From positions 28,023,315-28,087,314 of the forward strand of contig OX463845.1 in assembly GCA_949825065.1 (NCBI GenBank): a stretch of DNA of 64,000 bases, read 5' to 3'. The first letter of the stretch is position 1. Each line of letters opens with the position of its first letter. A model generated the notes under the pieces. The model saw only the letters and a list, made by a program, of their open reading frames with translations. It did not search any database and had not been told where the DNA came from. Shown piece by piece: positions 35,100 through 45,867 of this stretch. Made by a program: the position numbers and the translations under genes. The stretch comes from Odontocerum albicorne (taxonomy: Eukaryota; Arthropoda; Insecta; Trichoptera; Odontoceridae).

Positions 35100-35899
35100 G
35101 AATATATTGCTCACGACGGTTTCGATCGTCCCCTATTGTGTCCCGATTCATCCCTTCACCACTGATTTGCCGCATCTCAATATGTCAGGAAGGCTTTTCG
35201 TATCGTAAACGGTGTCTTGAAACAAGCGTAAGGAACCGCGACTCAAATTATAGATATCGTAAATACTACAAGCTTCCTTAATAAGTCGCTATACTTTAGA
35301 TTCAAATACGTCACAGATTCGGGCCAAGACTACGTTAGGTAATAGAGAAATTCACCAAAAATACCAACATATAAAAAGGCATCATAACCAAAATCTTAAT
35401 AAAAATAAATTTGATTAATTTTGTTCATGAAGTGGCTTGATATTGTTTGGAAGCTTTGAGTCTCTGAGACCCGTATTAAATGTTGGCTTGTTTAAGCAGT
35501 CTGCGCAGGTCAGGTGAGCACCAAAGTACGCAGGCGTATTTACCTCGTTTCTAAAAGCATCCCTAGCTCTCTTTCGGAGTAGTTATATCACATTGCCGAC
35601 GTTTTCGCAGCCTCCCAAAACCTCAGTTCAGTTCCCGGCCGCCGGTCGAGGCGGCAGCATCGTCGAATTTCATGCGGGTGCGAAGTATTCTTTTTTTTCA
35701 GCGAAAAGCGCGGTAAATAAATAAAACATTATGTGAAACACTACTTTAAACTCGACTAGCATCGGTTTCTTTCGTGTTATTTGTGCGGCGTGAAACTTTA
35801 AAATGTGTGCAGAATTTTTGGCGTCGGGTCGTGGATTGTTGTAAAGCGAGTGATATTATTTATCTGTTAAAATGTCAAAGATTGTGTGCAGTCTTAAAC
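35100..35899 (+). promoter_or_regulatory. CpG-rich candidate promoter and 5' exon
   Basis: The most GC/CpG-rich stretch of the window, peaking at 35590-35680 (CCCGGCCGCCGGTCGAGGCG). It contains two overlapping TCAGTT sequences (35623-35633), which match the arthropod initiator consensus. A downstream ATG at 35872 has A at -3 and begins MSKIVCSLK, and the frame is open into a good splice donor, AAAC|GTAAGA, at 35900. Orientation and promoter function are inference. No repeat family was recognised here, which sets it apart from most of the window. Confidence 0.35.
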
Positions 35900-36467
35900 G
35901 TAAGATCGATAAGGTGGTCTAAAAACATTGTGGTTTTTCTTTAAAATATATTTGAAACTGTTAAATATTTTAACGTTACTTTTGAGAAGTTAATACTACG
36001 AGAGAAAAATCGTGACGTAGAGATTTCTGAACTACCCTCCTCTCGAAATGAAGAGGTATGCCATTTACACTTATTTTTAGTACGGTCATGGTAAATATTA
36101 AAGGTCATATTTGCACGACTTTATCAAGTGTGGTCTCTATTATACGGTGAAGGTCATTCTAACTCTTGTCAACCGTCCTTCCAATTTCACATATAACTTC
36201 AATTCACATTAAAATATATATATTAAGTTTTCGCACAAATTCGCTTTAAACTTTTAAATTCTTAAAATTTAATTAACATTTACTTAAAAAATCTAGACAG
36301 ACAAAAAAATTTTAGTGAATTGACAAATTAAATTAAGTTGTGATTAATACGATGGGTAAACTCTTGAGTTAAAAAGTTTGTTTTAGTATTCTCTCACGAC
36401 TTTTTAAATATTTAAGTGATGATATACTCGTATTCTTTCCTTTTTCTTCACATTGTGTGATGGCTAG

Positions 36468-36598
36468 GGAATGATGTGATTTACTTGCGAGGAAGAAAGG
36501 AATTTGTGAGCAAAGTGGATATTAGACTGGAACAGTTTCCAATCTCGTGAAGCACATGGGGCCTGCACCGAGATGGATCTCTCCAACACACTGACATG
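36468..36598 (+). other. Candidate exon bounded by splice-like sites
   Basis: A pyrimidine-rich tract (TTCTTTCCTTTTTCTTCA) and CTAG precede 36468, and CATG|GTGAGT, a near-consensus donor, ends it at 36598. Joined to the 35872 ATG, the frame stays open for about 26 further codons, then meets TGA. An internal ATG at 36574 (GAGATGG context) opens MDLSNTLT through the donor. It could be a 5' untranslated or alternative first exon. No homology recognised; low confidence. Confidence 0.2.
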
Positions 36599-36599
36599 G

Positions 36600-37479
36600 T
36601 GAGTTTTCTTTTCCACTTCTCCTTTAAGATTGTTTTATTTATGGGCATTTCTGAGATTTTTGTTGGGTTTGGATGCATTTTATTTCCAATTTTAGTGAAA
36701 TAATCTTTTTGTCTTTAAAGATTTATGCCATAGCAAAATATTAAAAATGAAATAAAAATAGTTTTTACGCAATTTTTGTTGAATGTATATTTCAACTTTT
36801 AATAAAAAAATATTAATTACCTTTAACCAAACAGTGAAATAAAATTATTGAGTGTAACTGCAAAATATTTTGATATATAAAAATTTTGTCAAGTTTTTTA
36901 AAATTAAATAAATGAATAAATCGACTTTCTTGTTGAAGATTACGAATCACATTTTTTGCCATAAATAAAAGTACAACATTTCTTCACCCCTTGACGAAGA
37001 AGGCAGGCTTTTAAAACCAGTAGTGAACTGAATTTACTAAACAGTGATAAATGCACAGAAAAATTGTTAAAATTTATTTAATGAGAAAAAAACAGTTAAC
37101 TTGACATCACAACGTGTATAAAATACTTTTTGAAAGATTTAAGATATGAAAGCTTTTTATTTTGACCCCTATTAACTAAGTAACGAAGATGTTTTTTAAC
37201 ATATCTCCAAAATATTAGATTCCACGATGTCTAAAGACAAACTTCGCTTTTCAATTTCTCTTCTAACTTCGGTGTTCTCAGAATATGAAAACCACAAATC
37301 ACTTGAACCACACACGAAACAAGCATTTATCAATAAGATTGAAGGATTTTACTTTCGAGAATTTCATAAAAATAAGATTATTCTCTAATCGACAAAAAAA
37401 GTTATTGTCCCCTGCCATCGAAATTGCAATTCATCTTGTTTGAAGGTTGGTATACGTTTTCTAGTTTCATACTTTTTTT
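36600..37479. other. No gene; weak Penelope-like relic at 36985-37050
   Basis: 36985-37050 has GACGAAGAAGGCAGGC, TTTTAAAACCAGTAG and AAACAGTGATAAAT in the order of the 26045-26325 arms (GAAGATGAGG, GAAACCGGTAGG, AAACAGTGTTTGATAAA), but heavily decayed. Otherwise unassigned. Confidence 0.4.
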
Positions 37480-37931
37480 TAAACACCATTAAATAAATAC
37501 ATCTGGTTGATTTATTGCTTTAAATAAATTTCTTCCAGTCACCTAACTTTCGTGTTACAATTATTATCAGTGTTTATGATCGTGTTTTAAACGAAATATA
37601 ACATATGAATACAATGTTTGGGAACAAGTAACAAAAAGATAAAAATAAAAGTAAAAAATATAGGCCTTTTGGGATAAGGATGAGAAATCTATGAGAGTGA
37701 AGGACAAGAAATATTTTGAGATACATAATGTTTCTTTAGTTTTTTATTAAATATCGACAAGAATGAATAACATCTGATTAAGTCAGGTAGATCGTTCCAA
37801 AGTCGAGCCAAATAAACCGCAAAAGATAATGTGTAGAAATATGTGTGATGCGTTGATATACTCGTATAAAAGATACTGCAATTATCAAATTGGAGGCACA
37901 GTTCATGCTCAGTTTTTTTTTTAATTTTCAC
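37480..37931 (-). pseudogene. LINE RT C-terminus and 3' end
   Basis: The minus frame has YFYTLSFAVYLARLWNDLPD, LIRCYSFLSIFNKKLKKHYV and a stop. A-RLWNxLPxxIR...FKKxLKxHY is the standard C-terminal end of CR1/Jockey-like reverse transcriptases. The 3' untranslated region reaches about 37480 and contains ACATCTGGTTGATTTATTGC, shared with 53742 (ACATCTGGAGGATTTATTGT). Same lineage as 53740-54330, but distinct from 14695. Confidence 0.75.
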
Positions 37932-38787
37932 GCAGATACTGAGAACAGCTTGGATTATTCAACATTCCAAAGAGGGTTGATAGAACATGGACATTTCTTT
38001 GTTATCATTTTGAAGGCATTGGAGTTTGACACGATACTCGGATATTTAGTCATATTTCAGATTAAAGATAAACCGAATACAAACGTTTTGAAATCTCTTC
38101 AGTTTAACTAACAACTTCTAGCAAGCATTAAAAAATCAACATCTCTATAATTAATTGAGGGCAAAGTGAGGTTTTGGGCCAGCGAGGTTCTGCTTTGGAT
38201 AGGGAAAGAAAATGAGCAATCTGTTGAGAGAATGAAAATTTGTGATACATAACTTTGAGAAAAATCATATCACAAATTATTTTTAATTAACAAGTGGTAC
38301 AAATTTTCACATTGTGGAAATGATTATCACTTTTGGAAAAAATAATTGCTTGGGTTTTAAGAATGAATTAAAAAAAAAGTCGTCTTTTAGAAATATTTTT
38401 TTAAGGTAATAAAAAATCTCTTTCATAATAATATTTTTTTAATGTAATAAAAATATATTTCATAATTATATGGTGAAGTGTTACAAGTTCCTTTTCGTTT
38501 TGAAGTTTCGTAACGTTTATAATATTTGGACCAATTATTCAAAATTCAACAGTTTCAAAAATTTATGTTTCGGAAAAAAGTCTTTGATCTTGTTGATAAG
38601 TAATGTAATTCATAATATTATTTAAGGAACAACGTTCACAAGTTAGTTTACTTCAATATTATTCAAAGCGTATAGAAAAATAAATATTTGAAGGTCTGGA
38701 TGTTAAATTATCAAACTGACGTAGTTTTTCTGGCCGACATCTATTTCAAAATATTGGCGTGAAGGTAATTTTTTCATCAGAGGTGAT
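37932..38787. other. No gene recognised
   Basis: AT-rich; nothing assignable. Confidence 0.5.
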
Positions 38788-39080
38788 CTACCTCCGTGGT
38801 CCAAATGGTAAGACGTTTAACATCCACTCAGGGATTACAGGTTCGAATCCCGATGGAACCCGAAAAAAAAAATATCAGGTATAAGAGCTACAATACTAAC
38901 ACTCGCTGGACTTATGCGAATGTGTTTGCCCTTCACGTGAGAAATTAAATTGTCAACACGTGCGATGACGAACCACGAGTTTTGTGTATACTCTTTTGGT
39001 TCTAAGCCCGAAGGCTCTATTAATGGGGCCATATACAGTATTGTCTTGCAGCCCAAGTCTTCAATATGTTCGAATTCTCA
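38788..39080 (+). mobile_element. SINE-B, full-length copy
   Basis: tRNA-like head with GTGGTCCAAATGGTAAGACG (A-box) and GGTTCGAATCCCGATGGAAC (B-box). Then an A-run and a body alignable with 52560-52890: CACTCGCTGGACTTATGCGA, ATTGTCAACACGTGCGATGA, GAAGGCTCTATTAATGG, and GTATTGTCTTGCAGCCCAAG near the end. About 290 bp. Confidence 0.8.
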
Positions 39081-39145
39081 AGATGCGTTTAAGAGGGCCA
39101 TGCGAAAAAAAAATAAGAGCTGACCATCGAGTTATCTATTGCATA

Positions 39146-40440
39146 TACGAGGGTTGCTACTTAAGTTTTGAGATATGACAACACCAGTGTAGATACGTCA
39201 AATCTAACATCAGCATCGTAAAGTTTGACGTTTTTAATGGTATACGTGCTCAGAAAGTTTTGTCATACGAGTGCTATTTGTGTTCTTTACAGTGACTTGA
39301 AAAATTCATCTCGGCCAAAAGTGAAATTCAATCGTGAACATTTTCGTGCGATGATTTTTTATGATTTTCGACGTAGACTAACTCAACAACACTGTGCCGA
39401 TCAACTCGTTTCGACTTTTAGTGATGAAGCACCATCTCAGGCCACTGTGTTTTGCTGATTTTCCGAATTCAGTCGTGGTCGTAGTTCGCTCCAGGACGAA
39501 TTTTGTGAAGGTCGTCTAAAATAGGTTGTTGTGCCAGAAAACATCGATGCTGTGCATGAACTGATACTGCAAGATCATCATGTGACTTATCGTGAGATTG
39601 AGACATGTTTGGCCATTAGTTTCACTTGCATACATTCAATATTGCATGAACATTTGACCGTCAAAATGATTTGGTCGCGTTGGATACCGCATAATTTGAC
39701 AATCGCTAAAAAAAAAGGCTCGTGTCGATTGGTCTAAATAAATGTTGAAAAAAATCAATCGTGGTGCTTCAAAAGATGTCTATAAGATTGTGACAGGCGA
39801 CCAATCATGAATCTATGCATATGAGCCAGAAACTAAACAGCAGTCGACTGTATGGGTCTTTCAAGACGATCCAAATCCAACAAAAGTTGTTCGCGCACGA
39901 AGCACTTCGAAGCAAATGGTGGCTTGTTTCTTCGGTATAAATAGTCATGTCGCAACAGTGTCTTTAGTGGAACGTCATACAGTCAACTTTGAATGGTACA
40001 CCACCATTTGTTTGCCAGAAGTGTTCGGAGAAATGAGGAAAACTAACCGCCGAAGACGGATCATTCTCCACCACGACAATGCGAGCTCTCATACATCGGC
40101 TCAAACAAGTTACTTTATGAGCACTCAAAACATTGAATTGATGGGTCATCCGCCGTACAGCCCTGATTTGGCACCCAATGACTTCTTTTTATTGCCTAAC
40201 ATCAAAAGTAAATACCGAGGTCAACGTTTTTTGACGCCTGAAGAAGCGGTTGATGCGCTCAAAACGCATGTTTTGAAATTACCTCATTCGGAGTGGAAAA
40301 ACTGCTTCAAAAATTGGTTCAAACGCATGCAAAAGTGTATTGATCTTCATGGAGAGTATTTTGAAAAACAATAAAGCCATTTTCGATGATAAGTATTTGT
40401 TTTAACTTGTCTGTCTCAAAACTTAAGTAGCAGCCCTCGT
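39146..40440 (+). mobile_element. Mariner family A, copy 2
   Basis: Same ends as copy 1: TACGAGGGTTGCTACTTAAG at the left and CTTAAGTAGCAGCCCTCGT at the right. Length is about 1.29 kb. The left TA is present; the right end reads CGTTTA, so its TA is altered. An 11-bp direct repeat, AGTTATCTATT, lies just outside (39130-39140 and 40443-40453). Mariner does not normally make such a repeat. Confidence 0.93.
39321..40374 (+). pseudogene. Mariner (family A) transposase pseudogene, copy 2
   Basis: The ATG start is GTG here (39321). Reading: VKFNREHFRAMIFYDFRRRL, then W-to-stop (TGA) where copy 1 has VFRWFSEF, a TAG in place of the Ser of PKSVVV, and a frameshift in an A-run near 39710. The first catalytic motif is TGDQS followed by TGA. 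HHDNASSH (second Asp) and SPDLAPNDFF (third Asp) are intact, and KCIDLHGEYFEKQ ends at the normal stop. Unlike copy 1, all three Asp survive, but at least three stops and one shift remove function. Confidence 0.93.
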
Positions 40441-41349
40441 TTAGTTATCTATTACGTGAAGTAGGCCATTTAAATTTATTAAATAATTACTTAAGTAGGT
40501 CATATTTTTAATTATTAATAGAGATGGTAGACCGCACTAGATATACGTTGAGTTTGTTGGTTTCCAAGTACAAATTTGATAAGTTACTCAAAGAAAATTA
40601 CTATAACTTATCAGAACTTATTAATTCAATTAATTTACCTAAGAAGATTGTTTTTGTGAATGTTTCTGATAAATGGGGAAACAGATTTTTTAAGCATAAC
40701 TTAAAATTATCTTTTTGGAAAAAATTATCAATAGAATACTTCTTTTAGGTAAAATTACATTATTAGATAAAAGTATATAAACATTTAAATGTTGTCGATT
40801 TTCAATTCATACAACTCCATTTATAATGAGAAAAATCAAAAATAAAGGTTTGATAGTTCTACATCCATAATTTATTTACTAAGTGATGTTTAGTTATACA
40901 ATGATCTTGTCAAATTGTGGCTGAAACTAAGCTACGTGATTATATAAACCTAAAAAAATTACAATGGTTACATAATGTATTAGATATAAGTTCAGTAATA
41001 CATAGTACATATTTAAAAAAATTAAATGTCTATTTTGATGTACATATTCAATATTGATTCAGAAGAAATTTGAAGTAAATATTACCTTTTATGATATAGT
41101 ATCTTCCTAGAAAAGAAAGAATTTATTTAACTAAATTATTTTTTATGTATTAAAAAGTGTATTATTGTATTATTATGTCAACAGATTTATGCCTAGACAG
41201 TTAAATACCTTAAATTAATTATAAGTCAAAAAGTCGTTTGCCTGAAAATCTATTTCAGACGATATTAGACTAATAAAATAAAAAACACGCCAAAGTTTTT
41301 TTCTTTTACTTTGTAGACCCCCATAAAAGAAAACATTATTCTGTTATTC
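40441..41349. other. No gene recognised
   Basis: A 74-codon plus frame at 40524 is AT-driven and resembles nothing known to me. Confidence 0.5.
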
Positions 41350-41470
41350 CGCTAATTAAATCAATCCTTGCGACACGTGTATATACCTCCTTTCTCGAGG
41401 CTCTCTTCAGGCGGGAGCATCAAGATACGAGATAAAAATACGTGTCACGGGGATCAATTAAATTTGGGGA
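41350..41470 (-). repeat. Small repeat, related to 16195 and 32910
   Basis: On the minus strand CCTGAAGAGAGCCTCGAGAA, AGGAGGTATATAC and ACGTGTCGCAAGGATTGATT align with 32946-33000. CTGAAGA is at 41404-41410; the GAAAC part is mutated. It also shows imperfect terminal inversion (TCAATCC...CGACACGTGTA at the left, TACGTGTCACGGGGATCAAT at the right), so a MITE reading is possible. Confidence 0.45.
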
Positions 41471-41756
41471 AAAACAAAGTTTAAATTTGTATAAGATTTA
41501 TGCTTATATTTATATTTAAGTGTCATATTTACTTTAAAATTATAGTTTTTTTTACAATACTATTTTCATTTTGCCTTTGGGCAAAACCTCTTTTGCCCAA
41601 AGGTAATATGCTTATTTGGCTCCCATTACATACAATGGCGTGCCGACTTCAATAAAGGTAAAGGTAGGAAAACCATTTAGAACGTCGATCGGAGCGTGGT
41701 TGTTATTGCGACAGGATTTTGAGTACTTGGGCTTTCAGGATGAATGACGAGAGGAA

Positions 41757-42236
41757 AGGATTTATGTGAGCTCGTGAGTGTGGGTTTCTTCTTGTTGTTT
41801 TAATTTTGGTTGTTTTTGTATTTGTGTTTCTGTGTATTTTTTTTGTTTTAATTTTAATGTTTATTCTTATGATTGTGTGCGGTATATTGTGGGATGAATA
41901 TTTTTGGTCTTTCTGGAGTGATGATGTGTGAGGAGCTGAATTTCGCAAGATGTTTCCAGTTGTAGTTGAGTGTCACTGTTTGTCAGGTTGATGAGAGCGT
42001 GCAACGGGGTTTTGTTTTATTGTAATCAAAAATCGGAAAGAAGTATCGATTTATTTTTTCATGCTAAATATCCTCAGTGAGATACAGGCAAAAGCCTAGT
42101 TTACTGGGGATACGGCAAATGAAAGGCAACAAACCCAGATCCATTAAAATTGTACGTCCAAATCAAATTACCTGTTGTTTTTTCTCAAATTGTGTATATT
42201 TCTTGTCATGTGTAATAATAATAATAATAATAATAG
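41757..42236 (+). mobile_element. R480 repeat, copy 2
   Basis: Near-identical to 30909-31412 over about 0.48 kb and in the same orientation. It ends in (TAA)n in place of (TAAA)n. Its upstream flank (41610-41756) matches 23210-23340, which suggests a longer parent element at this end. Confidence 0.75.
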
Positions 42237-42543
42237 TTAATGTTTATCAGAGTTTTTTTTGTGTTTTTCTACTGCATACAGCGTATAAAAATATTTAATT
42301 TCATTATTTCATCTTTGTTTTATATATATTTCTATATTTTTATGTGTAAAATAGGAAATTCTAACGTAAGCCACTGTGCATCATCTGATGGGTTCATTTC
42401 TATATTTTTCACCAGGCTGTGTATTGCTTTCATTACTTACCGTAGATAAATGAGATTTTGACTAATGACGACTGAAATTTGAAATAACATTCCTCTCAAT
42501 ATTATTGAGTCTAAGGAAATGAGTTTTGGACAAAAAATGTAAT
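42237..42543. other. No gene recognised
   Basis: T-rich sequence between the R480 copy and the 77-bp array. Confidence 0.5.
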
Positions 42544-42845
42544 CAAAGGAAAGTAAGACACAATGATTCACATAATGCTGCTTCCGAGAGATATTATGGC
42601 AGACACAACACTACAAAGGAAAGTAAGAGCCAAGACACAATGATTCACATAATGCTGCTTCCGAGAGATATTATGGCAGACACAACACAAAGGAAAGTAA
42701 GAGCCAAGACACAATGATTCACATAATGCTGCTTCCGAGATATATTATGGCAGACACAATACTACAAAGGAAAGTAAGAGCCAAGACACAATGATTCACA
42801 TAATGCTGCTTCCGAGAGATATTATGGCAGACACAACACTACAAA
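42544..42845 (+). repeat. 77-bp tandem repeat, four units
   Basis: Units begin CAAAGGAAAGTAAG at 42544 (70 bp; GAGCCAAG missing), 42614 (74 bp), 42688 (77 bp) and 42765. Each contains ATGATTCACATAATGCTGCT and TCCGAGAGATATTATGGCAG. Substitutions are very few, so the expansion is recent. Confidence 0.96.
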
Positions 42846-43108
42846 CGAATGAATCCATCTTGAGTATATCCGAGTATAGTATATATAAAAAAAGCTACAC
42901 AAAAGATTTTTTATGTACAAAAGTTGGAGCACATTTGATTACTTTAGTGAGTGTGTTTCATTTTCTGATCTCTTCGTTCCATCAGGTACTCTAGATATAA
43001 AAAAAAACGCTTCCATGCAAGTCGATCTGTAATCTGGCAATCTTCATCCATCCAATCACGCAAAACAAGACTGCGAATCTCCTTATCTTAACACTGATCT
43101 TTTTAATG

Positions 43109-43295
43109 AGGCCCTCCGTGGCATAATTGCTGAAACACCTGCCTTTCAGATCCAGGGATTTCAAAAGGCACTCAAGTTTTAAAAATGGTTCAAGTCTACT
43201 TTTCCAACAAGGGCTCTTTCACAGTTTTTGTTAGTTGGAAGAGATTACCACTTGTCACTCACAAGGTTATACTTTTACAGTGAAAGTGTTATAAC
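43109..43295 (+). mobile_element. SINE-A, decayed head, good tail
   Basis: Head GTGGCATAATTGCTGAAACA, body GGTTCAAGTCTACTTTTCC, tail TTAGTTGGAAGAGATTACCA, then CAAGGTTATACTTTTACAGT and GAAAGTG. The B-box is destroyed. Confidence 0.7.
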
Positions 43296-44269
43296 ATTCA
43301 ATTATACAACACTAATGTATGGTTTCACAGTTGAATTAAATAAAACGTTAATGAATACGTGTCAGATGAGATGTGATATATTGGTTAACAAATACATGTT
43401 TTTCACTAGACTGGAGAGATCATTTGCAGTGTATAAAAAAAGTATGAATGTAAATTGGGATTGTTCAAAAAACAAAGGAAAGTTTAGAGGTCGTAAATAA
43501 TTAAACAGTATTGAATCTGCATTTTTGCGTAGTGTGTTTAAAATTTTGCAAGTAATTTTAAACTTTATTTTAAACTGTCATCAAATCATTTAAAATAAAA
43601 TTTCAGATCAGTTTGGTTCGATCCCACCCCTACTAACGCTGTTATGGGGGACAAGTAAATCCTTATCCAGCGCCATCTACGTAGAAGATAGAAATCTTCA
43701 GTCTTTTATAAGCGTGACGTCACGTAGTGACGAAGATGGAACTGTCCAAAGGGACTTTTTCTCCTGCGCCGATCAACCTGATTGCACAAAGGATAACAGT
43801 GATGACGGACTTAAGGTTCAACTGGCGTCATGGGAGAAGGGAAATTATTCGTAGGGCAATAAACGTTTTCATAAAGCGGCTTAAATCCTAGAGTTTAAAC
43901 AGCTCAGTAAATTGCCAAAAAAATTTATTGCAAACAATTTTTTTCTGATATCACTAGATCGGAGTTGACAATAGGTCTGAATATACACTGATGTAAGCCT
44001 GAATGGAGATCCCCTTGGACAATATTGGTAATAATAAAATTTTCGAAAAAAATACTATTATGATAAATCAAAACAAATAATCGCGTAATCACACGTGTAA
44101 TGTGTAAAAAAAATGAAATAACTTGTTTTATATTTATATTCCAAGAATGTACGTTAGGCAGTGCAACCATCAATTTAGATGAAAAAAGCCTAAAAGTTAT
44201 ATCAGTCACGAAGTGAACCCGTCGAAGAACGAACTTGGGTGTCTGAGTGTTAAGCAACAATTTATTTAT
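43296..44269. other. No gene; full CRE palindrome at 43714-43723
   Basis: 43,640-43,870 is less AT-rich and contains GTGACGTCAC, a perfect CREB/ATF-type site, about 10 bp after TTTATA. No transcript can be inferred from this alone. Confidence 0.4.
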
Positions 44270-44530
44270 TTGGACAATTTACTGAAAATTATAATATAAA
44301 ACTGGCGAATTAATTGGCATGCAATCTCTTTCAACCAATCAGACAAAAGTTACTGGGTGAAAAGTTTACAACGTTATTTAAAAACATACTGTACTACATA
44401 TATATTACACTTTCATTGTGTGCAATACCAGACTGGAATCCTTTTTTAAAAATCTGGGTTCTAGCGGGATTTGAATCCGCATCCTCCGGGCTAGAAGACA
44501 GGGGCCTAACCAACTATGCCATGGATGTAC
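44270..44530 (-). mobile_element. SINE-A, full-length copy with LINE-like tail
   Basis: The minus strand has TGGCATAGTTGGTTAGGCCC (A-box), GATTCAAATCCCGCTAGAAC (B-box), GGATTCCAGTCTGGTATTGC (body), GATTGGTTGAAAGAGATTGC and CGCCAGTTTTAT (tail). The tail continues into the CGCCAG block of the CR1-like LINE 3' end, which makes this the clearest SINE/LINE junction in the window. Confidence 0.87.
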
Positions 44531-44599
44531 GAGTAACATACTTTAGACATTAAAAGTAAATGAAAAAAAAAACACATATTTTTTTTAGCAAATGTCACC

Positions 44600-44720
44600 A
44601 AAGACACTAAAAGGAGAAGGAAGATGAGAAAGGAGAAGGAAGATGAGAAAGAATAAGAAAAAAGGAGTTATGGATAAATGTATTTCTTCACTGGAGAGAG
44701 ATGATTATTTTTCAAGCCCA
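44600..44720 (+). repeat. Repeat shared with 61875-61980
   Basis: GGAGTTATGGATAAATGTAT, TTCTTCACTGGAGAGAGATG and ATTATTTTT parallel GGATCTATGGAGAAGCAAAT, TTCATCACTGAAGAGAGACA and ACATTTTT at 61920-61975. A 19-bp unit AGGAGAAGGAAGATGAGAA is doubled here. Confidence 0.6.
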
Positions 44721-45244
44721 CGCTTACCACTAAATCACGATGTAGTCAATGAAAAAATATTTCATTTCTTCTCATTACTCATTAATATTTCTTTATTTAA
44801 TATGTATACTTATTTATAAATAATTCGTTGAGAAAAAAAGTCTTTGATGAGCTGTGACACTTTTCAGTTTTATTGTATCATATTTTTACAGTCAATTGAA
44901 AAAAAAACCCTGGGTGAAATGGGTGGGAAAAAAGTTTTTATTATTATCACCTCTGATGATACGCTTTATGTTACGCTGGTAATAATAGAGCCTTGCTGTG
45001 TCATAATTACGACGGTTCAATGGCCCGTTTGCTAAATTTCGTTATTTATAAAACTGGAGTTTGCCAACTTTTTTCGAACACCGATATGAGTTGCTGCTCA
45101 TATTTAATAATTTCGTGACGTATTTTAGCAAAATACAACTTGATTTTTTGTTAAATATAATAATTTCATTTTTAAAAACTTTTATAATAATTTGATTAAA
45201 TTGTCATATTTGAATAAGATGACCTCAGCTGTTAAACGTTAATT
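44721..45244. other. No gene recognised
   Basis: AT-rich, unassigned. Confidence 0.5.
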
Positions 45245-45365
45245 TTTCTCCCGGGGTTTCGGGTTCAATTCCCAATGGAACCTATAGAAAAAGGATAAAA
45301 AAATGGGTCAAAGTGTAGTTAAAAAGTTTGTTTGGTAACAATGCTCGCATGCATTAGACGTGTTA
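45245..45365 (+). mobile_element. SINE-B, truncated
   Basis: B-box GGGTTCAATTCCCAATGGAA, then TTTGGTAACAATGCTCGCAT and TTAGACGTGTTAG, matching 52600-52725 (TTGATAACGATACTCACGTG, CGTCTTATATGAGTG). The 3' half is missing. Confidence 0.65.
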
Positions 45366-45553
45366 GAATGTTATTGCCTTCAAATATGGGGTAGTATTTC
45401 TAAAAGATATATGGTGAATTTTGAGTTACTTGCCTATTCCAGTGATTCTTCAACCAAAAGCTCGATTCCTGGGAACGAAGACAATTTTTTCTCTCGGCTA
45501 CCATCTTCAAATGCCCACATCATAAATTCGGATATATTGCGGAGTACCATATA

Positions 45554-45800
45554 AATACAAACATACAAACCATCACCCCATTTCCCTGTCGGGGCTGGCA
45601 GAGAGGACAGCGCACGATACTTTTCTATTTCGACGTACATTCATCGCCTCTTCCACATCTATACACCTTTTCATAGACTTTTTACGTTTACTTCTTCCAG
45701 AAAATCATTCACTTGATACAACTATAATTTATTTGGTCTTTCTCTCAAATGTATTTCATTCATATTTGCACTATATATTGTCACACCTTTTTCCTATATT
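45554..45800 (-). pseudogene. RWFGHVERM-type LINE, C-terminal end
   Basis: The minus strand reads CKYExNTFERKTK, VVSSExFSGRSKRKKSMKRC, IDVEEAMNVRRNRKVSCAVL and SASPDREMG across frames. Parallel to 29960-30380 (VRLNQVNDIF...MDVGEAVCRDKNA...LATSTRKWRDG). The 3' end falls near 45554. Confidence 0.7.
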
Positions 45801-45867
45801 AGAAACAAATTAGATTGTACACATTTCAATACATAAATCAGTTATAACACATTACCATCATATGAGG

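Noticed and set aside
37689..37931. Host gene on the minus strand (80 codons)
   Set aside because: The LARLWNDLP motif and a repeated 3' end at 53740 show it is a LINE C-terminus.
41350..41470. TIR transposon (MITE) call as the main interpretation
   Set aside because: The inversion is only about 75% and homologous copies at 16195 and 32910 lack it, so the shared CTGAAGA-type repeat is the better description.
42544..42845. CRISPR-like array
   Set aside because: Units are directly adjacent with no unique spacers, and the genome is eukaryotic.
43714..43723. CRE palindrome as a functional promoter element
   Set aside because: A 10-bp site alone is expected by chance often enough, and no exon follows.
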